Below, in pieces: positions 1-8,651 of a stretch of 64,000 nt of DNA (positions within the stretch are counted from its first letter, which is position 1; the number at the start of each line of letters is the position of its first letter). Source of the DNA: Aliidongia sp035943795 (GTDB taxonomy: Bacteria > Pseudomonadota > Alphaproteobacteria > ATCC43930 > CGMCC-115725). Under the pieces are notes generated by a model that saw nothing but the letters and a program-made list of their open reading frames with translations, was not told the DNA's origin and did not search any database. The DNA is taken from NCBI RefSeq assembly GCF_035943795.1, contig NZ_DASZBY010000005.1, positions 1-64,000 on the forward strand, written 5' to 3'. Both the position numbers and the translations under genes were made by a program.

Positions 1-2
1 CG

Positions 3-893
3 GATGCCGAATTCTGCCTGCTGCATCGCGTGCAGTCTTGCGAAAACCTGAAGCTTCTGACCGACACCGTCGTGACCGGACTTACGGGCGCACCGGGCAA
101 TCCGGAGGAAGTCTCCGGCGTCGTCTGTGCCGACGGCGCGACTTATAGCGCCCGCATCGTCGTTCTGGCGGGGGGCGCGCTCAATTCCCCGCGAATGCTG
201 CAAGCTTATTTCGATGAAGCCAATCTGACGGCCCAGCTTCCGGCCGCGCTGAACATCGGGCGCAACTACAAATGCCACCTGAACAGCGCCTTGATCGTCT
301 TCTCCGCTGGCCCGATCACGGACCTGCTGCGCAAAACCACGATCCTGTTTCATGACGGCTTCCCACATAGTTCGGTCCAGAACCTCGGCTGGCTCGATGG
401 CGAATTGATCGCGCCGGAGCTCCCGCGTGCGGCACCCCATTGGGTCGCCGACTTCGCTGGACGTCATGCCTATGGCTTCTGGATCACCACCGAGGACGGT
501 TCCCATCCGGAGAACCGCCTCGCACCGTCGGGATCGGACGCGCGCTATGGCGTGATCGACTACGACCGGGATCGGTTGCCGCCGGCAGAGACGGAGCACA
601 AGCGCCTGATCCGGACATTGGAGCATCAGCTGCTGCGCAGCGGCTACGCCGGCTTCGTGAAGCGCATGCCGGTCGATAACACGGCCCACGCCTGCGGCAC
701 GTTGATGGCGGGGAGTGATCCGACATTCTCAGTGGTCGATCGCAACGGCAAGGTTCACGGCATGGCCAACCTTTACGTCGCCGACGGCTCGGTTATGCCG
801 AGGTCCGGGCGGGTTAATCCGGCGCTGACGATTTATGCCTGGGGGTTGAGGCTGAGCGATCATCTGCAAGCCCGGCTGAGGCGCGAGAGCTGA
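3..893 (+). CDS. GMC-family FAD oxidoreductase, C-terminal part (5' end outside window)
   Basis: The reading frame is open from the left edge, so the N-terminal FAD-binding Rossmann part is missing; about 296 residues are visible. GMC (glucose-methanol-choline) oxidoreductases oxidise alcohols or sugars using FAD. The GMC signature GGALNSPRML is near visible residue 55. The C-terminal half has the conserved HACGT segment and the block ending VNPALTIYAWG, which supply the catalytic His and Asn of the family. The internal GTG at 30 is not a credible start. The debranching-type gene begins two bases after the stop, which suggests one operon. The substrate cannot be told from this part. Confidence 0.85.
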   Translation, partial: DAEFCLLHRVQSCENLKLLTDTVVTGLTGAPGNPEEVSGVVCADGATYSARIVVLAGGALNSPRMLQAYFDEANLTAQLPAALNIGRNYKCHLNSALIVFSAGPITDLLRKTTILFHDGFPHSSVQNLGWLDGELIAPELPRAAPHWVADFAGRHAYGFWITTEDGSHPENRLAPSGSDARYGVIDYDRDRLPPAETEHKRLIRTLEHQLLRSGYAGFVKRMPVDNTAHACGTLMAGSDPTFSVVDRNGKVHGMANLYVADGSVMPRSGRVNPALTIYAWGLRLSDHLQARLRRES

Positions 894-895
894 GC

Positions 896-2977
896 ATGGC
901 AAAGCGCGCTTCCAAGGCCGATCGCGATCAACCGAACCCGATCCGGTTCGGCCGAGAAATCTGCGGCGATCTTGCCCAGGCCGAGCGGCGTGAATGGTGG
1001 CTGGCCAATGGCATGGGCGGCTACGCCGCCGGGACCGTCGCGGGGACATTGACTCGGCGCTATCACGGCCTGCTGATTGCTCCGGTCAATCCCCCGCTTG
1101 GTCGGCATCTGGTGTTTGCCAAGGCCGACGCCAGCCTGGTCGAAGATCAACGCGAGACCCCGCTCTATACCAACCGCTGGGACGGCGGCGTGGTCGATCC
1201 ATCTGGGTATTTACACCTGGAATCCTTTCACCTCGACGGGCGCATGCCGGTGTGGCGCTACGCGATCGGGCACCGAACGCTCGAAGCCCGGATCTGGATG
1301 GAACGGGGCGAGCACACGACCTGCCTTGCCTATCGGCTGTCGGACCCATCGCCGTCGGGGAACCCGCTACAGCTGCGTATCCGATTGCTAGCCAACGCGC
1401 GGGACCATCACGCGTCTGCCGAGGCCGGCGAATTCGCGCCCGCCGTCACCGGTGAAGGCGCGCGCCTCACCGTCGGTTTCCCAAGCTGGTTCGCACTGCA
1501 TTTTCTGACGGATGGCGGGGCCATCGAACCGCGGACGAGCTGGATCGCGAATTTCGATCTGCCGACGGAACGGGAACGCGGTCTGCCCGACCGCGACAAT
1601 CATCTGTGCGTCGGCGAGGCGCTGCTGCAGTTGAAACCCGGCGAATGGGTCGGTGTCACGGCGAGCCTGGGAGAGAAGCCGGTAGCGAAGCTATCGCAAT
1701 CGATGCAGCGCGCGCTCGACCGGGACCTAGGCCTGCTTGCCGTGGCCGAACAGAGCCATACGGCGTTCGTCGGCGCACCGGACTGGGTCCGCCGGCTGAT
1801 CCTGTCCGCCGACGATTTCGTCTTCAAGCGGACGGTGGAGGGAGTGACCGACGGGCGGTCCATTATCGCCGGATACCCCTGGTTCGGCGATTGGGGCCGG
1901 GACACGATGATCGCCTTGCCTGGGCTGACGATCGCCTGCGGTCAGTTCGAGAGCGCCCGAAAGATCCTCGCGACTTTCGCCGAGTTCGTCGATCGCGGCA
2001 TGTTGCCGAACGTCTTTCCCGGCGCCGGCGATACACCAGAATATAACACCGTCGATGCCGCCCTTTGGTACGTCGAGGCCTGGCGCGCCTACGTCGAGGC
2101 GACCAACGACTGGGCAGCGGTCGCAGAGGTATTTCCGACCTTGGCCGGGATCATCAACGCCTATCGCGACGGCACGCGCTACGGCATCCACATGGATCCG
2201 GCCGACGGGCTGATCTACGCCGGAGAGTCCGGCGTGCAATTGACCTGGATGGACGCCAAGGTCGGCGATTGGGTCGTAACGCCGCGCCAGGGCAAGCCGG
2301 TCGAGATCGCGGCACTCTGGTACAACGCGCTCTGTATCATGGCCGATTTTGCCGACAAGGGGGGGTATGACTCCGCCCCTTATCGCACGCTGGCCAAGGG
2401 GACTCGCGAAGGTTTTCAGCGCTTTGTGCGGACGGACGGTGCCGGGCTTCATGACGTGCTCGACACACCGGCCGGCATCGATGCGACCATCCGGCCGAAC
2501 CAGATCTTCGCCGTCAGCCTGCAGCATTCGCCCCTCGACAAACCGGCGCAACGGGCGGTGGTTGGCACGGTCGGCGACCGTCTGCTTACCTCATACGGGT
2601 TGCGTTCCTTGGACCCGGCGGACCCCGCCTATAAGCCGCACTATCAGGGCGGCGTCTTGGAACGCGACGGATCGTACCACCAGGGCCCGGTCTGGGTCTG
2701 GCTGCTGGGCCACTATGCCCTGGCTGAACATCGGACCGGTGTCGATGCGCGAACCGCGCAGCAGCGCTTGTCGCCGATCCGCGACCATCTGTTCGACGCC
2801 GGCCTCGGAACCGTCAGCGAGATCCTGGACGGGGCTGAACCGCACCTGCCGCGCGGCTGTCCCGCCCAAGCATGGTCGGTCGCCTGCGTGCTCGATGCGT
2901 GGTTGCGCCTGGAGCGGGCCGCGAATGAAGAAGAACAAAAACCCTCCGGTCCATCACAGCGGAAATCGGCGCAATGA
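896..2977 (+). CDS. Amylo-alpha-1,6-glucosidase / glycogen-debranching-type hydrolase
   Basis: A 693-residue cytoplasmic protein. The N-terminal domain has the segment NGMGGYAAGTVAGTLTRRYH, typical of bacterial glycogen-debranching N domains. The C-terminal (alpha/alpha)6 catalytic part has WFGDWGRDTMIALPGL, NTVDAALWYVEAW and GPVWVWLLGHYAL, as in GH133-type amylo-alpha-1,6-glucosidases. The family removes alpha-1,6-linked glucose from limit dextrins or related glucans. It starts two bases after the GMC gene and overlaps the next glucosidase by ATGA, so the genes are probably translationally coupled. The exact glycan is not readable from sequence. Confidence 0.88.
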   Translation: MAKRASKADRDQPNPIRFGREICGDLAQAERREWWLANGMGGYAAGTVAGTLTRRYHGLLIAPVNPPLGRHLVFAKADASLVEDQRETPLYTNRWDGGVVDPSGYLHLESFHLDGRMPVWRYAIGHRTLEARIWMERGEHTTCLAYRLSDPSPSGNPLQLRIRLLANARDHHASAEAGEFAPAVTGEGARLTVGFPSWFALHFLTDGGAIEPRTSWIANFDLPTERERGLPDRDNHLCVGEALLQLKPGEWVGVTASLGEKPVAKLSQSMQRALDRDLGLLAVAEQSHTAFVGAPDWVRRLILSADDFVFKRTVEGVTDGRSIIAGYPWFGDWGRDTMIALPGLTIACGQFESARKILATFAEFVDRGMLPNVFPGAGDTPEYNTVDAALWYVEAWRAYVEATNDWAAVAEVFPTLAGIINAYRDGTRYGIHMDPADGLIYAGESGVQLTWMDAKVGDWVVTPRQGKPVEIAALWYNALCIMADFADKGGYDSAPYRTLAKGTREGFQRFVRTDGAGLHDVLDTPAGIDATIRPNQIFAVSLQHSPLDKPAQRAVVGTVGDRLLTSYGLRSLDPADPAYKPHYQGGVLERDGSYHQGPVWVWLLGHYALAEHRTGVDARTAQQRLSPIRDHLFDAGLGTVSEILDGAEPHLPRGCPAQAWSVACVLDAWLRLERAANEEEQKPSGPSQRKSAQ

Positions 2978-5661
2978 CAGCGGAACAAGATCGGCTCGAT
3001 GCGGCCGTACGCGGCGAAGCCAAATGGCGGCGCTGGGGACCTTATGTCAGCGAGCGTCAATGGGGCACCGTCCGGGAGGACTATAGTTCGGGCGGCACCG
3101 CCTGGGACTATCTGCCCCATGACCATGCCCGAAGTCACGCCTATCGCTGGGGCGAAGACGGGTTGGCGGGGTTCGGCGACGAAAAGCTGCATTGGTGTTT
3201 GGGCCTGGCGCTGTGGAACGGGCAGGACCCTATTCTGAAGGAGCGTCTGTTCGGGTTGACCAATTCGGAAGGCAATCACGGCGAGGACGTCAAAGAACTC
3301 TATTATTATTTGGACGGGACGCCGACCCATTCTTACATGCGGATGCTCTATAAATATCCGCAGCGAGCTTTCCCCTATGGCGACCTGGTCGCGGAAAATC
3401 GCCGGCGCGGCAATGGAGCGCCCGAGTACGAGTTGATCGATACGGGCGTGTTCGCCGATCGCTGCTATTTCGACGTCACGATCGAATACGCCAAGGCCGA
3501 CGTCGATGACATCCTGATGCAGATCACGATCGAGAACCGAGCGGATGTGCCGGCGACACTCTCGGTGCTGCCGCATCTTTGGGCGCGCAACACATGGTCC
3601 TGGAGCGCCGGCAGCGAGCGCCCGGTGCTGATGGCCATGCCGGACGGGTCGGTAGCAGCACATTACCCGAAGTCCACGTCGCTGCGGCTCAGCATCGACC
3701 AGGTCGACGAGCTGTTGTTCTGCGAGAACGAGACCAACACCCGCCGGCTGTTCGGCACCGACGCTCAGGGCTTCTTCAAGGACGGTATCAACGACTACGT
3801 GGTGTCGGGCGACCGCGGCGCCATCAATCCGTTGCGCCAGGGTACCAAATGCGCAGCTCTGACGAAGCTCACCGTGCCGGCACTGGGCGCCAGACGAGTG
3901 CGCCTGCGACTGCGGCCCGAAGGCCAAGCGAAGGATCCGTTCAAGGATTTCGCCCGCCTGTTCGCGAAGCGGAAGGTCGAAGCCGATGAATTCTACGAGG
4001 CGCTGCAGAGCGGGATCGCCGATCCCGACGCCCGGCTCGTCCAGCGTCAAGCGCTCGCCGGCCTTCTCTGGTCGAAGCAATTCTATCACATCGACGTGCC
4101 CCGATGGTTGGCGGGCGACCCGACCCAACCCGCCCCGCCAGCCGAACGCAAGCACGGCCGTAACAGTGAGTGGATGCATCTCAACAACGCCGACATCGTC
4201 TCGATGCCGGACAAATGGGAATACCCCTGGTACGCGGCCTGGGACCTCGCCTTTCACTGCGTCACCTTCGCGCTGATCGATCCCGAATTCGCCAAGAGCC
4301 AACTCGTTCTCTTGACCCGCGAATGGTACATGCATCCGAATGGCCAGCTACCGGCCTATGAATGGGCCTTCGGCGACGTGAACCCGCCGGTTCATGCCTG
4401 GGCGGCGTGGCGGGTCTACGAGATGGACAAGGCGCAGCAGGGTGTCGGCGACCGCGCCTTCCTGGAACGCGTCTTTCACAAGCTGATGCTGAATTTTACC
4501 TGGTGGGTGAACCGCAAGGACGCCGGCGGCCGCAACATCTTCCAGGGCGGCTTCCTCGGGCTCGACAATATTGGGCTGTTCGACCGTTCGGCTCCGCTTC
4601 CGACAGGCGGTACCATCAATCAGTCGGACGGGACCGCCTGGATGGCGATGTATTCGCTCAACCTGATGCGCATCGCAATCGAGCTTGCCGAGGACAACCA
4701 CGTCTACGAGGATATCGCGACCAAGTTCTTCGAGCATTTCCTCTACATCGCCGAGGCCATGACCAACATCGGCGGCGACGGCATGGGGCTGTGGGACGAG
4801 CAGGACCAGTTCTTCTATGACGTCCTGAAGCTGCCGGGTGGGGCCAGCGTCCCGCTTCGCGTCCGCTCCATGGTCGGGTTGATCCCGATCTATGCGGTAG
4901 AAGTCATCGATTCCTCGATCTTCGAGAAGCTGCCGGCGTTCTCGCGGCGCCTGCGCTGGTTCCTCAACCACCGTCCGGATCTGGCTGCACTCGTCTCACG
5001 CTGGACCGAGCCCGGCATGGGCGAGCGTCGGTTGCTGTCTCTGCTGCGCGGTCATCGGCTGAAAGCATTGCTCCGCCGCATGCTCGACGAAACCGAATTC
5101 CTGTCCGACCACGGCATCCGCGCGGTGTCGAAGTATCACGAGGGGCATCCGCTGGAGTTCGAGCACAACGGCCAACATTTCGGTGTGAGCTATACGCCGG
5201 GTGAATCAACCTCCGGCCTGTTTGGCGGCAATTCGAACTGGCGCGGGCCGATTTGGATGCCGGTCAACTACCTGCTGATCGAGTCCCTGCGGTCCTTCCA
5301 TAGCTACTATGGCGACGACTTCCGCGTCGAATGCCCTGCTGGGTCGGGCAACCTCCTGCATTTGGGCCAAATCGCAGAGGAACTGGCCGTCCGCCTCAGC
5401 CGGCTGTTCCTTCGCGGCGAGGACGGTCGGCGCCCGGTGCTGGGTGACAACAGCACCATCCAGGCCGACCCCGCCTTCCGTGACCATGTCCTGTTTTATG
5501 AATATTTCCACGGAGATACCGGACGCGGCGTCGGCGCCTCCCATCAGACCGGCTGGACCGCGTTGGTCGCACTGCTGCTGCAAGCCTATCCACAAGCGCC
5601 GGCGCTGGACGAGCCGGCGGAGACCGAGCCGTCCGCCGACAAGGAGCGCGAGCATGTATGA
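2974..5661 (+). CDS. GH63 / MGH1-like glucosidase
   Basis: An 895-residue protein of the bacterial GH63-like (mannosyl-oligosaccharide-glucosidase-like) group. Visible hallmarks are an N-terminal beta-rich region with LTNSEGNHGEDVKELYYYLD, the barrel segment INQSDGTAWMAMYSLNLMRI, and NWRGPIWMPVNYLLIESL near the C terminus. Bacterial members hydrolyse small alpha-glucosides such as glucosylglycerate-type or mannosylglycerate-type compounds; the substrate here is unknown. The ATG lies inside the stop of the preceding debranching gene, and the MFS gene starts eight bases before this stop. No signal peptide is seen, so it is probably cytoplasmic. Confidence 0.85.
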   Translation: MTAEQDRLDAAVRGEAKWRRWGPYVSERQWGTVREDYSSGGTAWDYLPHDHARSHAYRWGEDGLAGFGDEKLHWCLGLALWNGQDPILKERLFGLTNSEGNHGEDVKELYYYLDGTPTHSYMRMLYKYPQRAFPYGDLVAENRRRGNGAPEYELIDTGVFADRCYFDVTIEYAKADVDDILMQITIENRADVPATLSVLPHLWARNTWSWSAGSERPVLMAMPDGSVAAHYPKSTSLRLSIDQVDELLFCENETNTRRLFGTDAQGFFKDGINDYVVSGDRGAINPLRQGTKCAALTKLTVPALGARRVRLRLRPEGQAKDPFKDFARLFAKRKVEADEFYEALQSGIADPDARLVQRQALAGLLWSKQFYHIDVPRWLAGDPTQPAPPAERKHGRNSEWMHLNNADIVSMPDKWEYPWYAAWDLAFHCVTFALIDPEFAKSQLVLLTREWYMHPNGQLPAYEWAFGDVNPPVHAWAAWRVYEMDKAQQGVGDRAFLERVFHKLMLNFTWWVNRKDAGGRNIFQGGFLGLDNIGLFDRSAPLPTGGTINQSDGTAWMAMYSLNLMRIAIELAEDNHVYEDIATKFFEHFLYIAEAMTNIGGDGMGLWDEQDQFFYDVLKLPGGASVPLRVRSMVGLIPIYAVEVIDSSIFEKLPAFSRRLRWFLNHRPDLAALVSRWTEPGMGERRLLSLLRGHRLKALLRRMLDETEFLSDHGIRAVSKYHEGHPLEFEHNGQHFGVSYTPGESTSGLFGGNSNWRGPIWMPVNYLLIESLRSFHSYYGDDFRVECPAGSGNLLHLGQIAEELAVRLSRLFLRGEDGRRPVLGDNSTIQADPAFRDHVLFYEYFHGDTGRGVGASHQTGWTALVALLLQAYPQAPALDEPAETEPSADKEREHV

Positions 5662-6883
5662 CATCCTCACGCATGCGGTCTTGCGCAACCGGCATTCCGC
5701 GCGGGGCGGCAAGGCCGCGGTCGCCGTCGTCTATGCGGCGGCGCTGTTTCAGGGATTGACCCTGGTCAGCTTTCCGGCGAGCAGCGCCATTCTAAAGCAG
5801 ATGAACGGCCTATCCGATAGCCAGTACGGTGCCATCTTCCTGCCTCAGGTCGCCTGCGCCGTGTTGGGCGCACTCGCCGGCGGATCCCTGGTCAACCGGC
5901 TGGGGTTGGTTACGATCTTCGTCGTTACCCTGCTAGCGAACGGCCTTTCCCAATTGTTGCTCGCGGTAAGTGCTGCGGTCCCAATCGGATTAGCTTATCC
6001 CCTAATTTTGCTGGGCACCGCGGCGCTTGGCCTCGGCTTCGGGTTGGGCGGCGGTCCTCTCAACAGCTATCCCCGGCTGCTGTTCCCAACCCGCGGCGGA
6101 AGCGCGATTTTGGCACTGCACTCGGTGATGGGCATCGGGCTTACCCTCGGCCCGCTGCTGGTCGGATACCTGGCGATGCGAGGCTATTGGCTAGCCTTTC
6201 CACTGGGACTGACGGTCGCCTGCCTCGCGCTCTTGGGACTCTCGGCCGGCGTGGGCTTCCCAGAAGACGCGCCACCACTGGCCGCAGCCCGAGCCGCCAC
6301 GATCAAGCCGACCTCGGCCCCCGAATTCTGGCTCTTCCTCGGCATCGCCGCTGTCTATGCCTTCGCCGAGGGCACATTCTCGAACTGGGCCGTGATCTAC
6401 GTCCATGAATCCCGGGGCTTCTCCGATGGTGTCGCCACCTCGTCGCTGGCGGCCTTCTGGGCCGCGTTGGTCGTTGGCCGGTTGCTGGTGTCCGCCCTGC
6501 TGCTGCGCATAGCGCCGATGGTGCCTTGGGCGCTGTTACCGATATTGATGATCGGAGCGTTTCTGATGCTGCCGATTGTGGCGACGCCAACATCCGCGAT
6601 CCTTGGGTTCGCCCTGGCTGGCTTGGCTTGCTCTGCGTTTTTTCCATTGACGGTCGCGACAGCCTCCGCACGCTTCCCGCAGGCAGTCGCCTTCATCGCG
6701 TCGATGCTGACGGCGGCACTGATGGTCGGGGTCGGCATTGCATCGTTCGTCATCGGCGGGCTGCGCGACGTGCTGTCACTGGAGCAGCTCTACCGGGCTT
6801 CGGTGATCTACCCTGTTTTAGCGTTGGTCCTGATCGGGTTCGTTGTTCGAGCGATCAGGCTTCGGACACTATCGACATCATGA
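5654..6883 (+). CDS. Major facilitator superfamily transporter
   Basis: A 409-residue membrane protein with about 12 hydrophobic segments and a central hydrophilic loop (around PEDAPPLAAARAATIKPTSA). The ATG at 5654 overlaps the previous stop and gives a short cytoplasmic lead before the first membrane helix; an upstream in-frame extension to 5309 only reads the preceding gene out of frame. A sugar-type MFS role (FucP/YbjJ-like) is suggested by the neighbouring glucosidases, but no residue fixes the substrate. The stop overlaps the start of a short DoxX-like reading frame. Confidence 0.85.
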   Translation: MYDILTHAVLRNRHSARGGKAAVAVVYAAALFQGLTLVSFPASSAILKQMNGLSDSQYGAIFLPQVACAVLGALAGGSLVNRLGLVTIFVVTLLANGLSQLLLAVSAAVPIGLAYPLILLGTAALGLGFGLGGGPLNSYPRLLFPTRGGSAILALHSVMGIGLTLGPLLVGYLAMRGYWLAFPLGLTVACLALLGLSAGVGFPEDAPPLAAARAATIKPTSAPEFWLFLGIAAVYAFAEGTFSNWAVIYVHESRGFSDGVATSSLAAFWAALVVGRLLVSALLLRIAPMVPWALLPILMIGAFLMLPIVATPTSAILGFALAGLACSAFFPLTVATASARFPQAVAFIASMLTAALMVGVGIASFVIGGLRDVLSLEQLYRASVIYPVLALVLIGFVVRAIRLRTLSTS

Positions 6884-7020
6884 GTACTACAGCAATCGCC
6901 ACTTTGGCTGTCCGATGTTGTCTTGTCCTGCTGTTCCTGCCATTCAGCGCGTTGGACAAGATCTTTGGCTTCACCGGCACCGTGGCACATCCCTATACAT
7001 CGGGAGAGCCCCATGAGTAG
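6880..7020 (+). pseudogene. Truncated DoxX-like membrane protein
   Basis: A 46-codon frame starting in the ATGA overlap with the MFS stop. It reads as one clean membrane helix, AVRCCLVLLFLPFSALDKIF, followed by FTGTVAHPY and an early stop. This resembles the first helix of DoxX-family proteins, which are normally about 130-150 residues with four helices. The remaining three helices are not present downstream before zwf. It is either a stump of a decayed gene or a small one-helix protein; I favour the stump. Confidence 0.5.
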
Positions 7021-7139
7021 CCCGCAATCGATGTACCCCAGACCGCTAGCGTCGTGATCATCTCTCGTTCTGTTTTCCGTTTGAGGCGCCCGATGTTCCG
7101 GCCTCGCTTGTCTACTTACCCACTTATGGGAGCTATCTC

Positions 7140-8651
7140 ATGAACCCCGTCCAGGTCCCGCCGGCACCGCCGGTTACGCTCGTCCTCTTCGGCGCATCGG
7201 GCGATCTGACCCGACGGCTCCTTGTGCCGGCGATGATCAACATGACGCGGCTGGGGCTCGCAAAAGACGGTCTGCGTATCTTGGGGGTTGGTATCGAGCC
7301 GGGAGATGGGGCGACGCTACGCAAGGCGCTCGACGATTTCACCCCGGAGGCCGGCGGCGAAGGCGCGGTCGAGAAGGGCGAAGCGTGGAAACAGCTGCGT
7401 AGCCGCATCGACTATATCCAGGGTGACTTCACCGCAGACGCGGTCTATCGGCAGATCGCCGAGTGGATTGCCCATGCGTCGACCGGCAATGCTGCTTTCT
7501 ATCTGGCGGTTCAGCCGCGCTTCTTCGGCGACATCGTCGACAAACTGGCCGACAACAAGCTGCTGGACGAGACGCCAACGGCATTTCGCCGGATTGCGAT
7601 CGAGAAGCCGTTCGGCCAAGACCTGCCGTCTGCCCGCGCGCTGAACGCGCGAATCCTGAAGCGGGTGTCGGAGAGCCAAGTCTACCGGATCGATCATTTC
7701 CTGGGCAAAGAGACTGTCCAGAATATCATGACGGCGCGCTTCGCCAACATGATGATCGAGCGGCTCTGGACCAACGACTGCATCGATCATGTTCAGATCA
7801 CTGCCGCCGAGACGGTCGACGTCGGCACGCGCGGCAAGTTCTACGACAGCACCGGTGCGCTGCGCGACATGGTGCCGAATCATCTGTTCCAACTGCTGGC
7901 CATGGTGGCGATGGAGCCGCCCAACAGCTTCGACGCCGAGGCGATCCGCGACGAGAAGGGCAAGGTGCTGCGGGCAATCCGCACCTACTCGCCAGAGGAA
8001 GCGGCCCGAAGCGGGGTTCGGGGCGCCTACGCCGCCGGTAAGCTCGACGGCACCGCCGTGCCGGCCTACACGGAGGTGCCGAACGTCGCGGGCGACAGCA
8101 GCACCGAGACCTACGTCGCGCTCAAGCTGTTGATCGATACCTGGCGCTGGGCCGGCGTGCCGTTCTATCTGCGCACGGGCAAGGTAATGGCGGCCCGCAA
8201 CACCGAGGTGGTCATCGCCTTCAAGCCGGTGCCCTTCGCCCAATTCGGCAAGACGCCGGCTGGCAGCCTGCCGGCGAACCGGCTGATCATCCACATCCAG
8301 CCCGACGAGGGCTTGAGCATGGACATCCTGATCAAGCGGCCGGGCCTGGCGGTCGATGCGGTGCCGGTGAACCTGGATTTCCACTACGCCGACCGCTTCG
8401 ACATTGCCCATCAAGTCGGGTACGAATCCCTGCTCTACGATCTATTCATCGGCGACCAGACGTTATTTCAGCGTGCCGACGCGATCGAGGCCGGCTGGGC
8501 TGCGGTGCAGCCGTTCCTGGATCTCTGGGCCGCCAGCGGCAAGCCCGATCTCTATGCACCGGGGAGTCTGGGTCCCGACTCTGCAGACGAGTTGCTCGCG
8601 CGCGATGGGCGCGTCTGGCACGAACTCGCGGCGCAAGTGCCGAAGCCATGA
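7140..8651 (+). CDS. zwf: Glucose-6-phosphate 1-dehydrogenase
   Basis: A 503-residue cytoplasmic enzyme that oxidises glucose-6-phosphate to 6-phosphogluconolactone with NADP, feeding the Entner-Doudoroff and pentose phosphate routes. The N-terminal nucleotide motif is LFGASGDLTRR; the substrate Lys is in EKPFG; the active-site stretch RIDHFLGKETVQNIM carries the catalytic His. Length is normal for the family. It sits 119 bases after the DoxX-like stump, with a GGGAG ribosome site before the ATG, and overlaps the next oxidoreductase by ATGA. It fits the sugar-handling cluster upstream. Confidence 0.95.
   Translation: MNPVQVPPAPPVTLVLFGASGDLTRRLLVPAMINMTRLGLAKDGLRILGVGIEPGDGATLRKALDDFTPEAGGEGAVEKGEAWKQLRSRIDYIQGDFTADAVYRQIAEWIAHASTGNAAFYLAVQPRFFGDIVDKLADNKLLDETPTAFRRIAIEKPFGQDLPSARALNARILKRVSESQVYRIDHFLGKETVQNIMTARFANMMIERLWTNDCIDHVQITAAETVDVGTRGKFYDSTGALRDMVPNHLFQLLAMVAMEPPNSFDAEAIRDEKGKVLRAIRTYSPEEAARSGVRGAYAAGKLDGTAVPAYTEVPNVAGDSSTETYVALKLLIDTWRWAGVPFYLRTGKVMAARNTEVVIAFKPVPFAQFGKTPAGSLPANRLIIHIQPDEGLSMDILIKRPGLAVDAVPVNLDFHYADRFDIAHQVGYESLLYDLFIGDQTLFQRADAIEAGWAAVQPFLDLWAASGKPDLYAPGSLGPDSADELLARDGRVWHELAAQVPKP

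Noticed and set aside
2713..4335. 540-codon minus-strand reading frame
   Set aside because: Antisense shadow of the two glucosidase genes, typical of GC-rich DNA; no recognisable motifs.
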